Assembly (NCBI RefSeq): GCF_050948215.1
Contig: NC_135156.1
Location: forward strand, 13,949,257 to 14,013,256
Source: Halictus rubicundus
Lineage: Eukaryota; Arthropoda; Insecta; Hymenoptera; Halictidae
DNA length: 64,000 nt
Direction: 5' to 3'
The position numbers and the translations under genes are program-made. Under the pieces are notes generated by a model that saw only the letters and a program-made list of their open reading frames with translations, ran no database searches and had not been told where the DNA came from. This document shows, piece by piece, positions 1 through 12,300 of the stretch (positions are counted from its first letter, which is position 1; each line of letters starts with the position of its first letter).

Positions 1-129
1 AATACTCTCCACATCGAATTTTTAGAACATTATTTCTTTAATAATAGATCGATAACTTCGGTTTCGACGATTGGATTGGGTTTTCCTCGTTGGAGTTTGA
101 TTCCACGAGTGTTCTTTCACCTTTTTCAG

Positions 130-303
130 GTCGGTATGAAGAAGCTATGGGTTCACGAAGTTCTACGCGTTTATGGGGATCGATTGGTGGACGACACGGA
201 CGTTAAATGGCTCGTCGAGCAGATACGAGTCACCGTGACTGCTCATTTAGACGATGACCTGAATCATATGTTTCAGAACTTGCTTGGCGATGAAGAGGTA
301 GTG
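130..303 (+). CDS. Dnah7: Dynein heavy chain exon: end of AAA3 / linker to AAA4
   Basis: Acceptor ctttttcag at 121-129 and donor gtaagt at 304. It carries LWVHEVLRVYGDRLVDD, a hallmark of the end of AAA3. It starts and ends in phase 0. The sequence before it is the tail of an intron, so earlier exons lie outside the window. Confidence 0.9.
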
Positions 304-3300
304 GTAAGTTCTCATCAGCTTCGGAGGGCAAAGTGTCATTAACCCCTTGTACTATAATATCGAGTCTGACTCGTGATGAACTCTTCATCTACTACGTGGG
401 TAGACAATAAATATAAATTATCTTTCCTTCCTTGTAATTTATACACATCAAAGAAGTTTTAATCATTGTAATCGTAAAATAAATCGCGGTGCAAACGGTT
501 AACTATCCATTAACAGTAACTATTTTCATTTACCCATAGGTAACAGAGACAGAACTTCGAAACCTAATCTACTGTGACTACCAAGACCCTATAGCTGATA
601 AGAAATTGTACGTAGAAGTCGCTAATTTGGACGATCTTACCGTGGTAGTCGAAGAATATCTGGCAGAATACAATTCGATTTCGAGGACACCGATGAATCT
701 CGTTCTCTTCAGGTTCATCTCTTACTTTACCAATTGCTAGAACAAGCTAGATAAACCAACGCGACTCGCTTATTTTCTTCTACAAATCAGCTCATCCTTA
801 ATTTTGCTATTTTAACGTTCTACTTATCGGAGGTTCGTACAAATTAAGCTAGGAATTTAAATAATTCTCAGCTGTCAGTCGTAGATTTAAAAAAATATGC
901 TTAATTAATCTCTGCTGGATAAAGCGTTAAATCCAACGTTTCCAGAGTGAAAGAACCAGAATGATTTTGTGCATCAAACAGATTCGCCGTGGAGCATCTA
1001 TCGAAGATCTGTCGAGTGATGATGCAGCCTCGCAGCCACGCCCTATTAATCGGCGTGGGTGGCTCGGGTCGTCAGTCCTTGACAAAGCTGGCGGCGCATA
1101 TCTCCGACTACGAGCTGTTCAGCGTGGAAATGTCTCAGCTGTACGGGATGCACGAATGGCACGAGGACTTGAAGGACATCCTGAGGAAGAGCGCGGCCAG
1201 CGACCTGCACACGGTGTTCCTGTTCATGGACACGCAGGTGAGGGAGGAGACGTTCCTCGAGGACATTAGCAATCTGCTGAACTCGGGGGAGGTGCCGAAC
1301 ATATTCGCGTCGGACGAGATGACGGATATCTGCGAGAAGATGAGGGTGATCGATCGTCAGAGGGACAGGTCGGTGCAGACCGACGGGAGTCCGGTGGCGT
1401 TGTTCAACTTCTTCGTGCAGACAGTTCGGGAGCATCTGCACGTGGTCGTCACTATGTCCCCGATCGGCGACAATTTCCGAGTCAGAATCAGGAAGTTCCC
1501 GGCCCTGGTGAACTGCTGCACCATAGACTGGCTGCAATCCTGGCCCGAGGACGCTCTGCTGGCCGTGGCTACAAAATTTCTTGGGGAGATCGATCTCTCT
1601 GAGAAGGAACGCGACGCCTGCATCGAGATGTGCCAGTTCTTCCACACGTCCACCCAGGACCTGACGCTGGAGTTCTCGAGGAAAGCGAAACGCCACAACT
1701 ACGTCACCCCGACCTCCTATCTGGAGCTCATCAAGACCTTCAAGGATCTGCTCGCGAAGAAGAGGATGGAGGCGCTCCAAGGAAAGAAGCGGTACGAAGC
1801 CGGCTTGGAAAGGTTGGACAGCACTCACAAACAGGTGGAGAAGATGCAAGAGATGCTAGTCGCGCTACAGCCGAAGCTACTCGTCGCCGCCAAAGACGTC
1901 GAGGCCATGTTCTTGGACGTTCAAAGACAGAACGACGAGGCCGTCGCCATCGAGCAAGTCGTCAAGCTGGATGAGGAGGCCGCTATGGTACGAGTCGCCG
2001 CCGCCGACGTCGGTTTCGAGATCAAAGTCGATTTTGTTTCGCAGCCCGGCTTCTTTGTGACTCGATGCTTTCTCGTCATCCGCAGGCCTCTCTTCGACGT
2101 TGTTCGCTTACGCTTTGCGGCATGTTAACGTTAATGAGATTTAGCAGGGCCTGGCACCGAAACTTCATTAACCCGCGTTACTTCGGGTATTCGTAGAAAC
2201 CACTCCGAGGATATTTACTTCGCGCTTTACAGCCCCTCGGCTTCTACTTTGAAGTTTCGACTCGTTGCGTTTGATAAGACGATAAGCTAATTTTTAGAAA
2301 CAGTCCTCCTCGTCGTTTCTTCGTCCCTGTTTCCCTTTGTTCTCTCGTTCTTCCGTGACCAACGTTAAAAAGTTTGTAACACGTTATCTGCATTGAGAAT
2401 GTCGTCTAACATTTAGAAAACTATTACATCCGGTAGGTAAACAGCTTATATCGAAACTGTAACTCGTCTGTACATGGTGTCGCAATTTGAAAGATTTTTT
2501 GTAATCCTGCAACGGGAATCTTGCGTTTCAAGGTCGTCGCAAGCGAGGCGGACGCCATTCGAGAGGAGTGCGACGCCGACCTGCAGGAAGTGATGCCGAT
2601 CCTAGACGCAGCGAACGAGGCCTTGAACACGCTGACCCCGCAGGACATCCAGATAGTCAGATCCATGAAGCGTCCTCCAGCAGGTGTTCGACTAGTCATG
2701 GAAGCGGTTTGCATTCTGAAAGTACGCTTCGCCCTTCCGCCGATCCTGAAAACTTGAAAACTCTCGAATCTAACTGAAAAATTGTACTTCACCAGGACGT
2801 GAAGCCAGAGAAGGTCCAAACGCCAGAGGGACCGATGGAGGACTACTGGAAGGCTTCTATGCGAATTTTGAGCGACATGAAGTTCCTGGAGAACTTGTTG
2901 TTGTTTGATAAGGACAACATCCCGGAGAGGATTATGACGAAGATCCGCACGACGATCTTAACGAACCCGAACTTCGACCCGGAGAGAATCAGACAGGTGT
3001 CGACGGCCTGCGAGGGTCTCTGTCGTTGGGTGTTCGCTTTGTCCGAGTACGACAAGGTGGCGAAGGTCGTGGCCCCGAAGAAGCAAGCTTTGGCCGCTGC
3101 GGAGTCCGTTTACACCGCGGCGATGACGCAGCTGGAACTGAAGAGGAACCAGCTGAAAGAGGTCCGGAAGAGGCTGGAGGAGCTGGAGGCGCTCCTCGCG
3201 CAGAGGAAACTGGACTACCAGGCGATGATGGATGAGGTGACCGAGTGCGAGGAGAAATTAAGGAGGGCCGAGGAGCTGATCGGCGGATTGGGCGGGGAAT

Positions 3301-6300
3301 ACACCAGGTGGTCGGAAACGGCCGAAGCACTCGGCGAACGTTATTACAAGCTGACAGGCGACATACTGATCGGGTCTGGCATCGTGGCTTACCTAGGGGT
3401 CTTCACCACTCAGTACAGACAGCAACAGATCGATAATTGGATTAAGATCTGCACCGATTTGGACGTCTATTGCACGCCCGACTTCCAGCTCACACAGATC
3501 CTCGGCGATCCCGTTCTGATCCGATCCTGGAACATCTTCGGCCTGCCCAGCGACCTCTTCTCCGTCGATAACGCGATCATCGTCGCGAACTCTCGACGGT
3601 GGCCGTTGATGATCGATCCCCAGGGTCAGGCCAACAAATGGGTGAAGAACATGGAGAAGGAGGCGAATATTAACGTGATCAGGCTGTCCCAAAGCGATTA
3701 TATGAGGGTCCTGGAGAACGCCGTCCAGTTCGGTCAGCCGGTTTTATTGGAAAACGTTGCTGAAGAGCTGGACGCCGCTCTGGAACCGCTGCTGATGAAA
3801 CAGACCTTCAGGTCCGGCGGCACTATGTGCATCAAGATCGGAGATTCGATTATCGAGTACTCGGATGACTTCCGGTTAGGGTCCATCTTCGTTCTTTGCT
3901 ACATTAGCCCTTTGCACTCGAAGCCATTTTGTCTTCGGAATTCGGACATTTTATCTGACGTAGAATATTTTTCATTTTGTCCGTACAAAATAATGTATAT
4001 TTACTTGTATCACACTCGAGCATTTAGCAATTTATTGACCGCAAAGACAACGTAGAAATTGTTCATAATTATAGTTTAGTAATTTTTAGTTGTGCCTCAG
4101 GGTAGAAAACGAAGGATCCTCCGATACCTCTGTTTCTAATTACCAGATTCTACATCACGACCAAGTTAAGGAATCCCCATTATCTGCCGGAAGTGGTGGT
4201 CAAGGTGACTCTGATGAATTTCATGATCACTCCGATCGGCTTAGAGGATCAGCTTCTTGGTATCGTGGTAGCAAAAGAGAGGCCCGATCTGGAGTCCGAG
4301 AAGAATCAGCTGATCGTCCAAGGAGCTGCTAACAAGAAGTATATCGAGGATGTTGATTGTTTCCGGGACAGGGATTTGTTTATTCCGCTTTTTTTTCTTC
4401 TTCCTCGCAGAATGCTGAAGGAAATCGAGGACAAGATTTTGGAGGTGCTCTCCACGTCCGAGGCGAACATTCTCGAGGACGAGAGAGCGATCAGTATCCT
4501 GAGCTCCTCGAAACATCTCTCGAACGACATAGTCACGAAGCAAGCGGCGGCGGAGATAACCGAGAAGTCCATCGACGAGGCGAGATTAGAGTACACGCCG
4601 ATAGCTGTTTACAGCACCGTTCTTTTCTTCACGATAGGTAGTTCGTCTTTATCAACAAATCGATCGCGGCATTACAAAACCCTTGCGAACGTTCTTGTCC
4701 AATCCTCCTCCCTTCGGTTAGATTCGTTCTTGCAGTTTTATCTCTTGTTCAACGCTGGATCTACCGAGCTAAACTAAAAGTACCTCGAGTTTATCCTTTA
4801 CTTTATCTGCTCGAAATTAATAATTTCGAATGGAAGCATATTCGTAATGTCAACAATTGTAAAATGAAATACTTCAGGCTGCTCATTTTCCGGTAGATTC
4901 AGTGTAGACCGAGTCTTGGTGAAATTCGAGCCGAATAATTTGTTTTAACGTCACCAAAGTAAAAACGCTCTAATTGCTTTAATTCCTCGTTCGGTTATTT
5001 TTGCACGTTTTACAATGTGTAGCGGGACAACGGGAACAGCGTATTTTAAATATTGATGTGTAAATAGAATATTCATGTTCCGCAGCGGTACTGGCGAACA
5101 TCGATCCGATGTATCAGTACTCGTTAGTCTGGTTCGTGAATCTCTTCAAGAACACGATCGACAACACGGACCCGGTGGAGGACATACAGCAGCGGCTGCA
5201 GGATCTGACGAGGGAGTTCACCTACTCGTTGTACGTGAACATATGTCGCTCGTTGTTCGAGAAGGACAAGCTGCTGTTCTCGCTGCTGCTCTCGGTGAAT
5301 CTGCTGAACAAGCGGGGAGAGATCTCGATACCTCAATGGATGTTTCTGTTGACTGGCGGCGTGGGCCTCGATAATCCTTTCGCGAGTCCCGCGGCATGGC
5401 TGCCGTCGAAGTCCTGGGACGAGCTGTGTCGATTGGACAACGTTCCCGGATTCCAAGTAATAAAGCAAAATCCCCCGAAAAGTCACGTTGCCCGTAGATG
5501 AATAAAGTCGTTCGCATTTTCCGGCGCGCGTCGAAAAGGTTTTCCTGCTACTTCTTCGAGGGGAAAACCCTCCCCTTCTAGGGTTCATCGCTAGAGACCT
5601 CGTAGCCGAGCCGCGTACATGGTTTGCCGGTGTTTTTGTGTTTAGGGCTTCAAAGATTCCTTCACGAAGAACCTGAACGCTTGGAAGGTCGTCTTTGATC
5701 ACATGGAGCCTCACACTTTACTTTTCCCCGAGCCTTACAGCCAGCTCAACCCTTTCCAGAGAATGCTCGTGCTGAGATGTATTCGTCCTGACAAACTCGT
5801 GTCCGCCGTGCAGAGATTCGTCGAAGGTAGGGGGCTCTTAAGATGTTAGGCGAACAATACTTTAATCCCATGCGCCCCGAGTATTGGCTTATCCAACTCC
5901 GACGTCGACTTCCATCTACTCCATCTCAGATAATATCAACCCTTCGCACTCGGAGCTGTTCCGACTCCAAAACCAATACCTCGGTACAATACTTAAACGT
6001 TCAGTATACAAACAATTTAATACTAGAACTGCCGAGCCCTGAACGGAACCGATGTATATTATAATAATAACAGGATCGAATTTATGCACATTTCATAACA
6101 CGTATTCGAACAAAGAAGAATACTCTCTCAAGAACATATTTTTATACCTACACGAATTGTAAGAGAAAAAATCTGAAACCAGTCATTTTGAGTTCGGTAG
6201 TTCTAGTGTTAATGTAAACAGTGTTTTGAATAATGGTATAGCAATTTCTAGTGGCACGACAGAGTCGCCACTCGGGTGCCAACAATTACCTGAAAGGTGC

Positions 6301-9300
6301 ATAAGGGTTGATCTCTTCTTCACGCTATTGCGTCTAGTGTATGCATTTTTTGGAAACCAAATTTTGCGCACATTCTACTTCAAAGACAATAAAGACATGG
6401 TAAAAATCTTCGAATCGGACAATATTCATTTCTATTGAAAAACAATGTGCAAACGTTACGTTCTTCCGAGGCCCTTCAACGAAGGCGTCGATTGAATTTG
6501 TGCGTTAGAAATAATTGAAGAAAATGAATTTACCATAAAAATGCTTTGTTCCTTGGTCCTGATAGAACAACTGGGACGCCAGTACGTCGAGCCGCCGCCC
6601 TTCGATCTTCTGTCATCGTTCGCGGACTCGTATTCCTGCGTCCCCCTGATATTCGTGCTGACACCTGGCGCGGATCCGATGGCGGTTCTGCTGAAATTCG
6701 CGGACGACCAAGGCTTCGGCACCAGCAGGCTGTTCTCGCTGTCTTTGGGTCAAGGGCAGGGCGTGATCGCCGCCCAACTGATCGACGACGGGTTGAAGAA
6801 CGGCACCTGGGTGGTCCTGCAGAATTGTCATCTTGCCAAGAGCTTCATGCCCCAATTGGAGAAGGTAGGAAAATGAATTTTTAACCGTTTCATTTCCGGC
6901 GTCTTCGTAATGGAATCCGAGCCGCCATTTCGCCGGGGGAAAAAAGGAAAGGAATTAAACTGGAACGACGGCGGGGAACTTGACTCTCGAGATTCTCGAG
7001 GTATCCTCGGTCAGGAGCGTTCAGTTTCTTTCACTGTCGGCGCAGATTTGCGAGAGCTTCACCCCGGAAACCGTGCACCCCGACTTCCGGCTATGGCTGA
7101 CCAGTTATCCGGTCGACCACTTCCCCGTCAGCATCCTGCAGAACGGCGTCAAGATGACGAACGAGCCGCCCAAGGGACTCCGTGCGAATATAAACAGATC
7201 CTTCCTCCAGGTGATAATAAGAAAAATATAATTATCGTTATCCTACGACGGTGTTCGGTAACGACAGGGTTACGCAGGATCCAATATCCGACGACGAGTT
7301 CTTCGAGACGTGCAAACAGAAGAAAATCTTTAAGCAGCTGCTATTCTCCTTGTGCTTCTTTCATGCGATCGTCCAAGAGCGCAGAAAGTTCGGCCCGATT
7401 GGATGGAACAATCAGTACGAGTTCAACGAGACTGATCTCAGGATCAGCGCGTTGCAGCTGAAGATCTTCTTGGATCAGTACGACGACGTGCAGTTCACTG
7501 CTCTCAAGTATTTAACGGGTACTCTCAATTATTAAATTGTTGTTCACTCGACGCACAGTCTCGGTCAAGAATTCGTGATAGAAGAAAATGTCGAAGGACA
7601 AAAGTGCTTGTGTTCGAAGGACAAAATATTATAGTAGACAAGAAATTTTCTCAAGGTCACTTTTTAAGGGGTATTGAGGTCATCGAAGTTTTTTAAAATG
7701 AGATTATACGTTTTCATCATCACGACGTGATAGCCAAGACGGATGCAACGACCTCGAATACCATGACTTTCACGTGACCTTGAGTACAAAATATTCACAA
7801 AAAGCTGGGCAATCGATACAAAAATTATAACAGAAATTACTTCACTGTACTTCGGACTGCAAAAAAACCCAGAACATGAATATTTGTCACCACCTTGGAG
7901 GTGTATTACTGAATATTAATTTTGCCACTGTGTTCTGGTTAGTTGCCCCGTAGTTCGAGGTCCGGTAATGCATCGATTCGATGCAATGCCCCGAGCGATC
8001 GTGGAAGGAAGTTTGAGCTACTCGATGATCCAATTCGTAATGAATTTGTCTCCCAGGCGAATGCAATTACGGAGGACGAGTGACAGACGAATGGGACCGG
8101 CGAACTTTGAACACCATCCTCGCGAAATTCTACTCCGAGGAGCTGATCACCGAGGAGAGATACCTGTTCGATCCGAGCGGCTTGTATTACGTGCCCCGGG
8201 TGGAGAGTCGCGAGGATTTCCTCGAGTATGTCAAATCGTTCCCGATGACCACCGCGCCGAGCGTCTTCGGGATGAACGAGAACGCTGACATCATCAAGGA
8301 CCAGCAGGAAACTACGCTGATGCTGACCTCCGTCCTGGCGACTCAGGTAAAAATTCGCAGAAAAACCTGGCGCAGTTGTACAATTAATTAAATTCTGCTC
8401 TCGCTGCGCAGACGGTCCAGGGACTTAACGTAAGTCTTTTCAAACGTAATTCACGTGCAACAAGTAGCACTTCGTGTTTCATGCTTGTGTGTTTTTAGCT
8501 TAATCTGGAAGCGTCCGTTGAACAGGTAATGGAGGGATTTTTAACGCTATGTATTCTTTTTTCTTGTATTGTTCAATTGTAGTGCTTATTTATCGGTTAA
8601 ATAGTTAATTGATGGTAATTACTTGTCGGCTGAAAGGAAAGTCGTGGAATATGTATTGATATCAATTTTCTGATCCAGGAGGACGTATATTGCTCTTGTC
8701 TGACCACACGCAAGACTATTCCACTTGTGAAATCCTACCGAGGGATAAATTCCACTTGTCTCGTCTTATACAGCGATCTATACTACTCTCCCGACCATGG
8801 AGAATACCTAATCTATTTATTTGACCATAAGAATTGTGTATTCCATTTTTCTGATCGAATTTAGGGGAGTATTCTACTTGTCTGATCATAGACGGGGGCC
8901 CTGTTCAGTAATCTCTCTACAGATAGTGCTTATTCTACTTGTCTGACCCTGATAAGTTTCTGTTCTACTTGTCTAATCATAGACAACGGGTTACTCCACC
9001 TGTCTGATCACAGGCAGTCGCATTCTACTTGCCGAATCATGCTCGCGGGGCCAATTCACTCGTTTGATTATGAATATAGGTATATTGCATCTTGCTGATT
9101 ATTGACAGTAGGCTGTTCTTCTTGTCTGATTATAGACAAAGGTCTGTTCCACTTGTCTGGCTACAGGAAGCACCTACTATACTTGCGTGACTCTAACAAG
9201 ATGCTATTCGATCTGTCCGATCATAAACAAAGGGTTATTACGGGACTGCGGATTTTATGCATTTGTGGTGAAATTGGGTAGGCGAAATGTAAAATAGCAA

Positions 9301-12300
9301 GACAATTGGAAGAATTTAAAACTGTAAACGTATATTTGCACACTATTAAAACGTTTCAAGAAACGAGATTTTATTTAGTTTCTATTTCTTGCAGTCGATA
9401 TACCAACCATTTGATTTCGTACAAATTGAGACATGACAAAGAACAGTAGGTGTAATTTGAAAGAAGAGGACGATTGAAAAAATGTGAAAATATGGTGGTA
9501 CTTTTGCCAACTTGTTAATGTCATTAGAGAAAGAAGGAAATTTCTACTTCGTTCCCGTTTCTTGCAATCGACGCAGACAATCTTCAGTTTGCAAAGAAAT
9601 CCACAGTCTAGTTATCACAGTTGTCTGACCGAAGACAATCCTATTCCACTTGCCTCATTATATTAAGAAGCCTATTCCTCTTGTCTGACCACAGACCAGG
9701 ATCTATTCCGCTTGTCTGATCGTCGACAAAGGCCCATTGTCTGACAACCTCTCTGTTCCTCTTGTGCCATAAACAGTCACAATTTCTAATTGTTTGACCG
9801 TTTAAAGGGACACATCTCATCTGCCTGATGCAACACAGTACCTATAGCATTCGTCTGACCACAGTCACTGCTCATTCCACTTTCCAGCCACAAAGCGACC
9901 CTGCTCGCACTCGTAGAACATTTCCTTAAGATACCAATCCCTGTATATTCAGCAACTCGTCAACCGCAGATCATCATTGTTCTTCTTCGTGGCAGGCATC
10001 GATCCGAAAATCACGCGGTTAACAGGTTGACGAGGGGCCAATCTCGGCGATGAGATATCGTTAGAATCTGTTGAACGCGAATTCCCGCGGCAGTCCCCCC
10101 GCCCCTAACGCGTTGCCATTATCTTCCGTTCATTAATTCTGTGACAATTAAGGTGGGCGCGCGAGCGTGTTGCCGCGCGCACAGACCGGGCGGGGGCCCG
10201 TGTTTCACAAATATAATAGCGTACCTTAAATGTATTCCGCGTGACGAATCGCGCGGACTACTAACGAGGCACCGTGTTGCTTCGGCCGTCCTCCAATTAG
10301 GACACCGGGGAAACGGAAACAGACACAGGGATGTCGCCCGACGAGACCGTCTACGGGGTGGCGTCTGATATTCTGTCAAAGTTGCCGGGGAACTTCGATC
10401 TCGTCACCGCGCTCCTCAAGTATCCGACGTTATATAATCAAAGCATGAACACGGTGCTGGTGCAGGAAATGGGAAGATTCAACAAGCTTCTGCAAACGAT
10501 CAGGAATAGCCTCATAAATGTTCAGAGAGCGATCAAAGGTAAACGACTAAACGACCGAGCGCCGCGCTGCGCGATCAATCTTCTCACAGACCTGTGAACA
10601 TGATCTAAGGTCTGGTGATCATGAGCTCGGACCTAGAGGAGGTGTACTCGTCGGTAATCACCGGAAAGATACCGGTCATGTGGATGAAGAACTCCTATCC
10701 GTCCCTGAAGCCGTTGGGCAGCTACGTCCACGACTTTTTGAGGAGGCTCGCCTTTCTTCAGGTACTTCCAGCATTCTTCACAGCGGAACTCGTTGCAACA
10801 ATGGTATAGGACAAATTTTCATCCTCCTATCTAGGGGATAGATCCATTCACATTTTTAAAAAATATTGTTCGATTCTATACCATTGTTTGACCTAGTGAA
10901 ATACTCATTTTGTTAGCGTTGGCTTAATTTTTTAGAAAATGTAAAAACTGCAGGTGCTTTCTTTTTCTCAGCAAAGTTCTAAATGTATAAGTCAGTCAAC
11001 ACTAGGTTTACGGAGCACTAAAAATGAATACTTACATTACTTTACTTTTACAGTAACCAGAGAAATAAATTTGTTTAATAATGTAATAATCTCAATAATC
11101 TTAAATTAAAAATGTTAGAACGAGTCCCGTACACCTGGTGTTAAGGGTCACGGTAGTGGTAAAGGCGTAATACATCCGTTGCGTCACAGAAACCAAATTT
11201 CCGTTCAAGAATTATCGTTTTATCTAACGATGCAATTTCGAGGAAGCAATTCCGTCATTTATAGTGTTTGTGAAACATCGATCTACTTTTTCTAAGACTT
11301 TTCTCTGGTTTCAGGTTCGAGAAACATTTTATAGAAATTCGTCGACACTATCGAATTGACAGTGAACTTATTTAGATTTTTATGGTCTATTCCAAGTCAT
11401 GGTACGACGGCGGAACGCCAACGACCTTCTGGCTCTCCGGCTTCTATTTCACCCAGGCGTTCCTCACCGGCGCCCGTCAGAATTACGCAAGGAAGTACTC
11501 GATACCCATAGATCTGCTGATCTACGATTTTATCCCTTTGAAAGGGACTACTTTCGCTCAACCACCGGCTGACGGTATTTACGTTTACGGCCTATTCCTC
11601 GACGGAGCCCGGTTCAACATGGAGGCGATGAAGATCGACGAGTCGTTGCCGAAAATTTTGTACGACACTGTACCCTACGTGAGTGACTCCCAGGTCCCAT
11701 CAAACTCATTGAACAGCCTCAGAACAATGAAATGTAGCAGCTTAACGTGTTCGCTACCATCATTTTACAAAATATTAAAACGATTCAACTCTTCGAATAT
11801 TGAAAACTACGTACTTCAAATAGCAAATTGTATAAAATTCGTCTTATTGTCTTTAAGAGCCAAGGGTAGTCACGTGACTTTTGCAGAGCCTTTAGCCACT
11901 TACTTAAGATCCGTCTTGGTCTTGATCCGACGGGTCTCAAGTCTGTGACTAAACTTGTCACATTTTTCGCTCTGTATTATCGATTTTATGAATTCTGACG
12001 CCAGAAACGTGCTTCAAGTTTTTGGCTTCATTTCGCAGAGAATCAAGACAAAATATAGGTTATAGCTTATTTATATTTATTTCATCCAGAAAACTCATCC
12101 AATGGCGTAAAAATGCTTGGATTCCACGGCATGCACATCGTCAATTTTTGGCCTACTTGTAACGCAAATATCTGCATAATCTCGTTAGCTCATGACCAGC
12201 GCGCGCTAGATTGAACCTTCCTCTTTCGAACGAGCCCTTTCCCAGCGAAAAATATTCTCATATAAGGACGAAAAGTTGAGGCACGTAAAACCATTTTTCG

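Noticed and set aside
1046..1849. 267-codon frame on the - strand
   Set aside because: It is the antisense shadow of the dynein AAA4 exon, caused by high GC at third positions.
10323..10331. Alternative dynein acceptors at 10322 and 10328, and ATG 10331 as a start
   Set aside because: They break phase with the preceding exon; the acceptor at 10300 keeps the frame.
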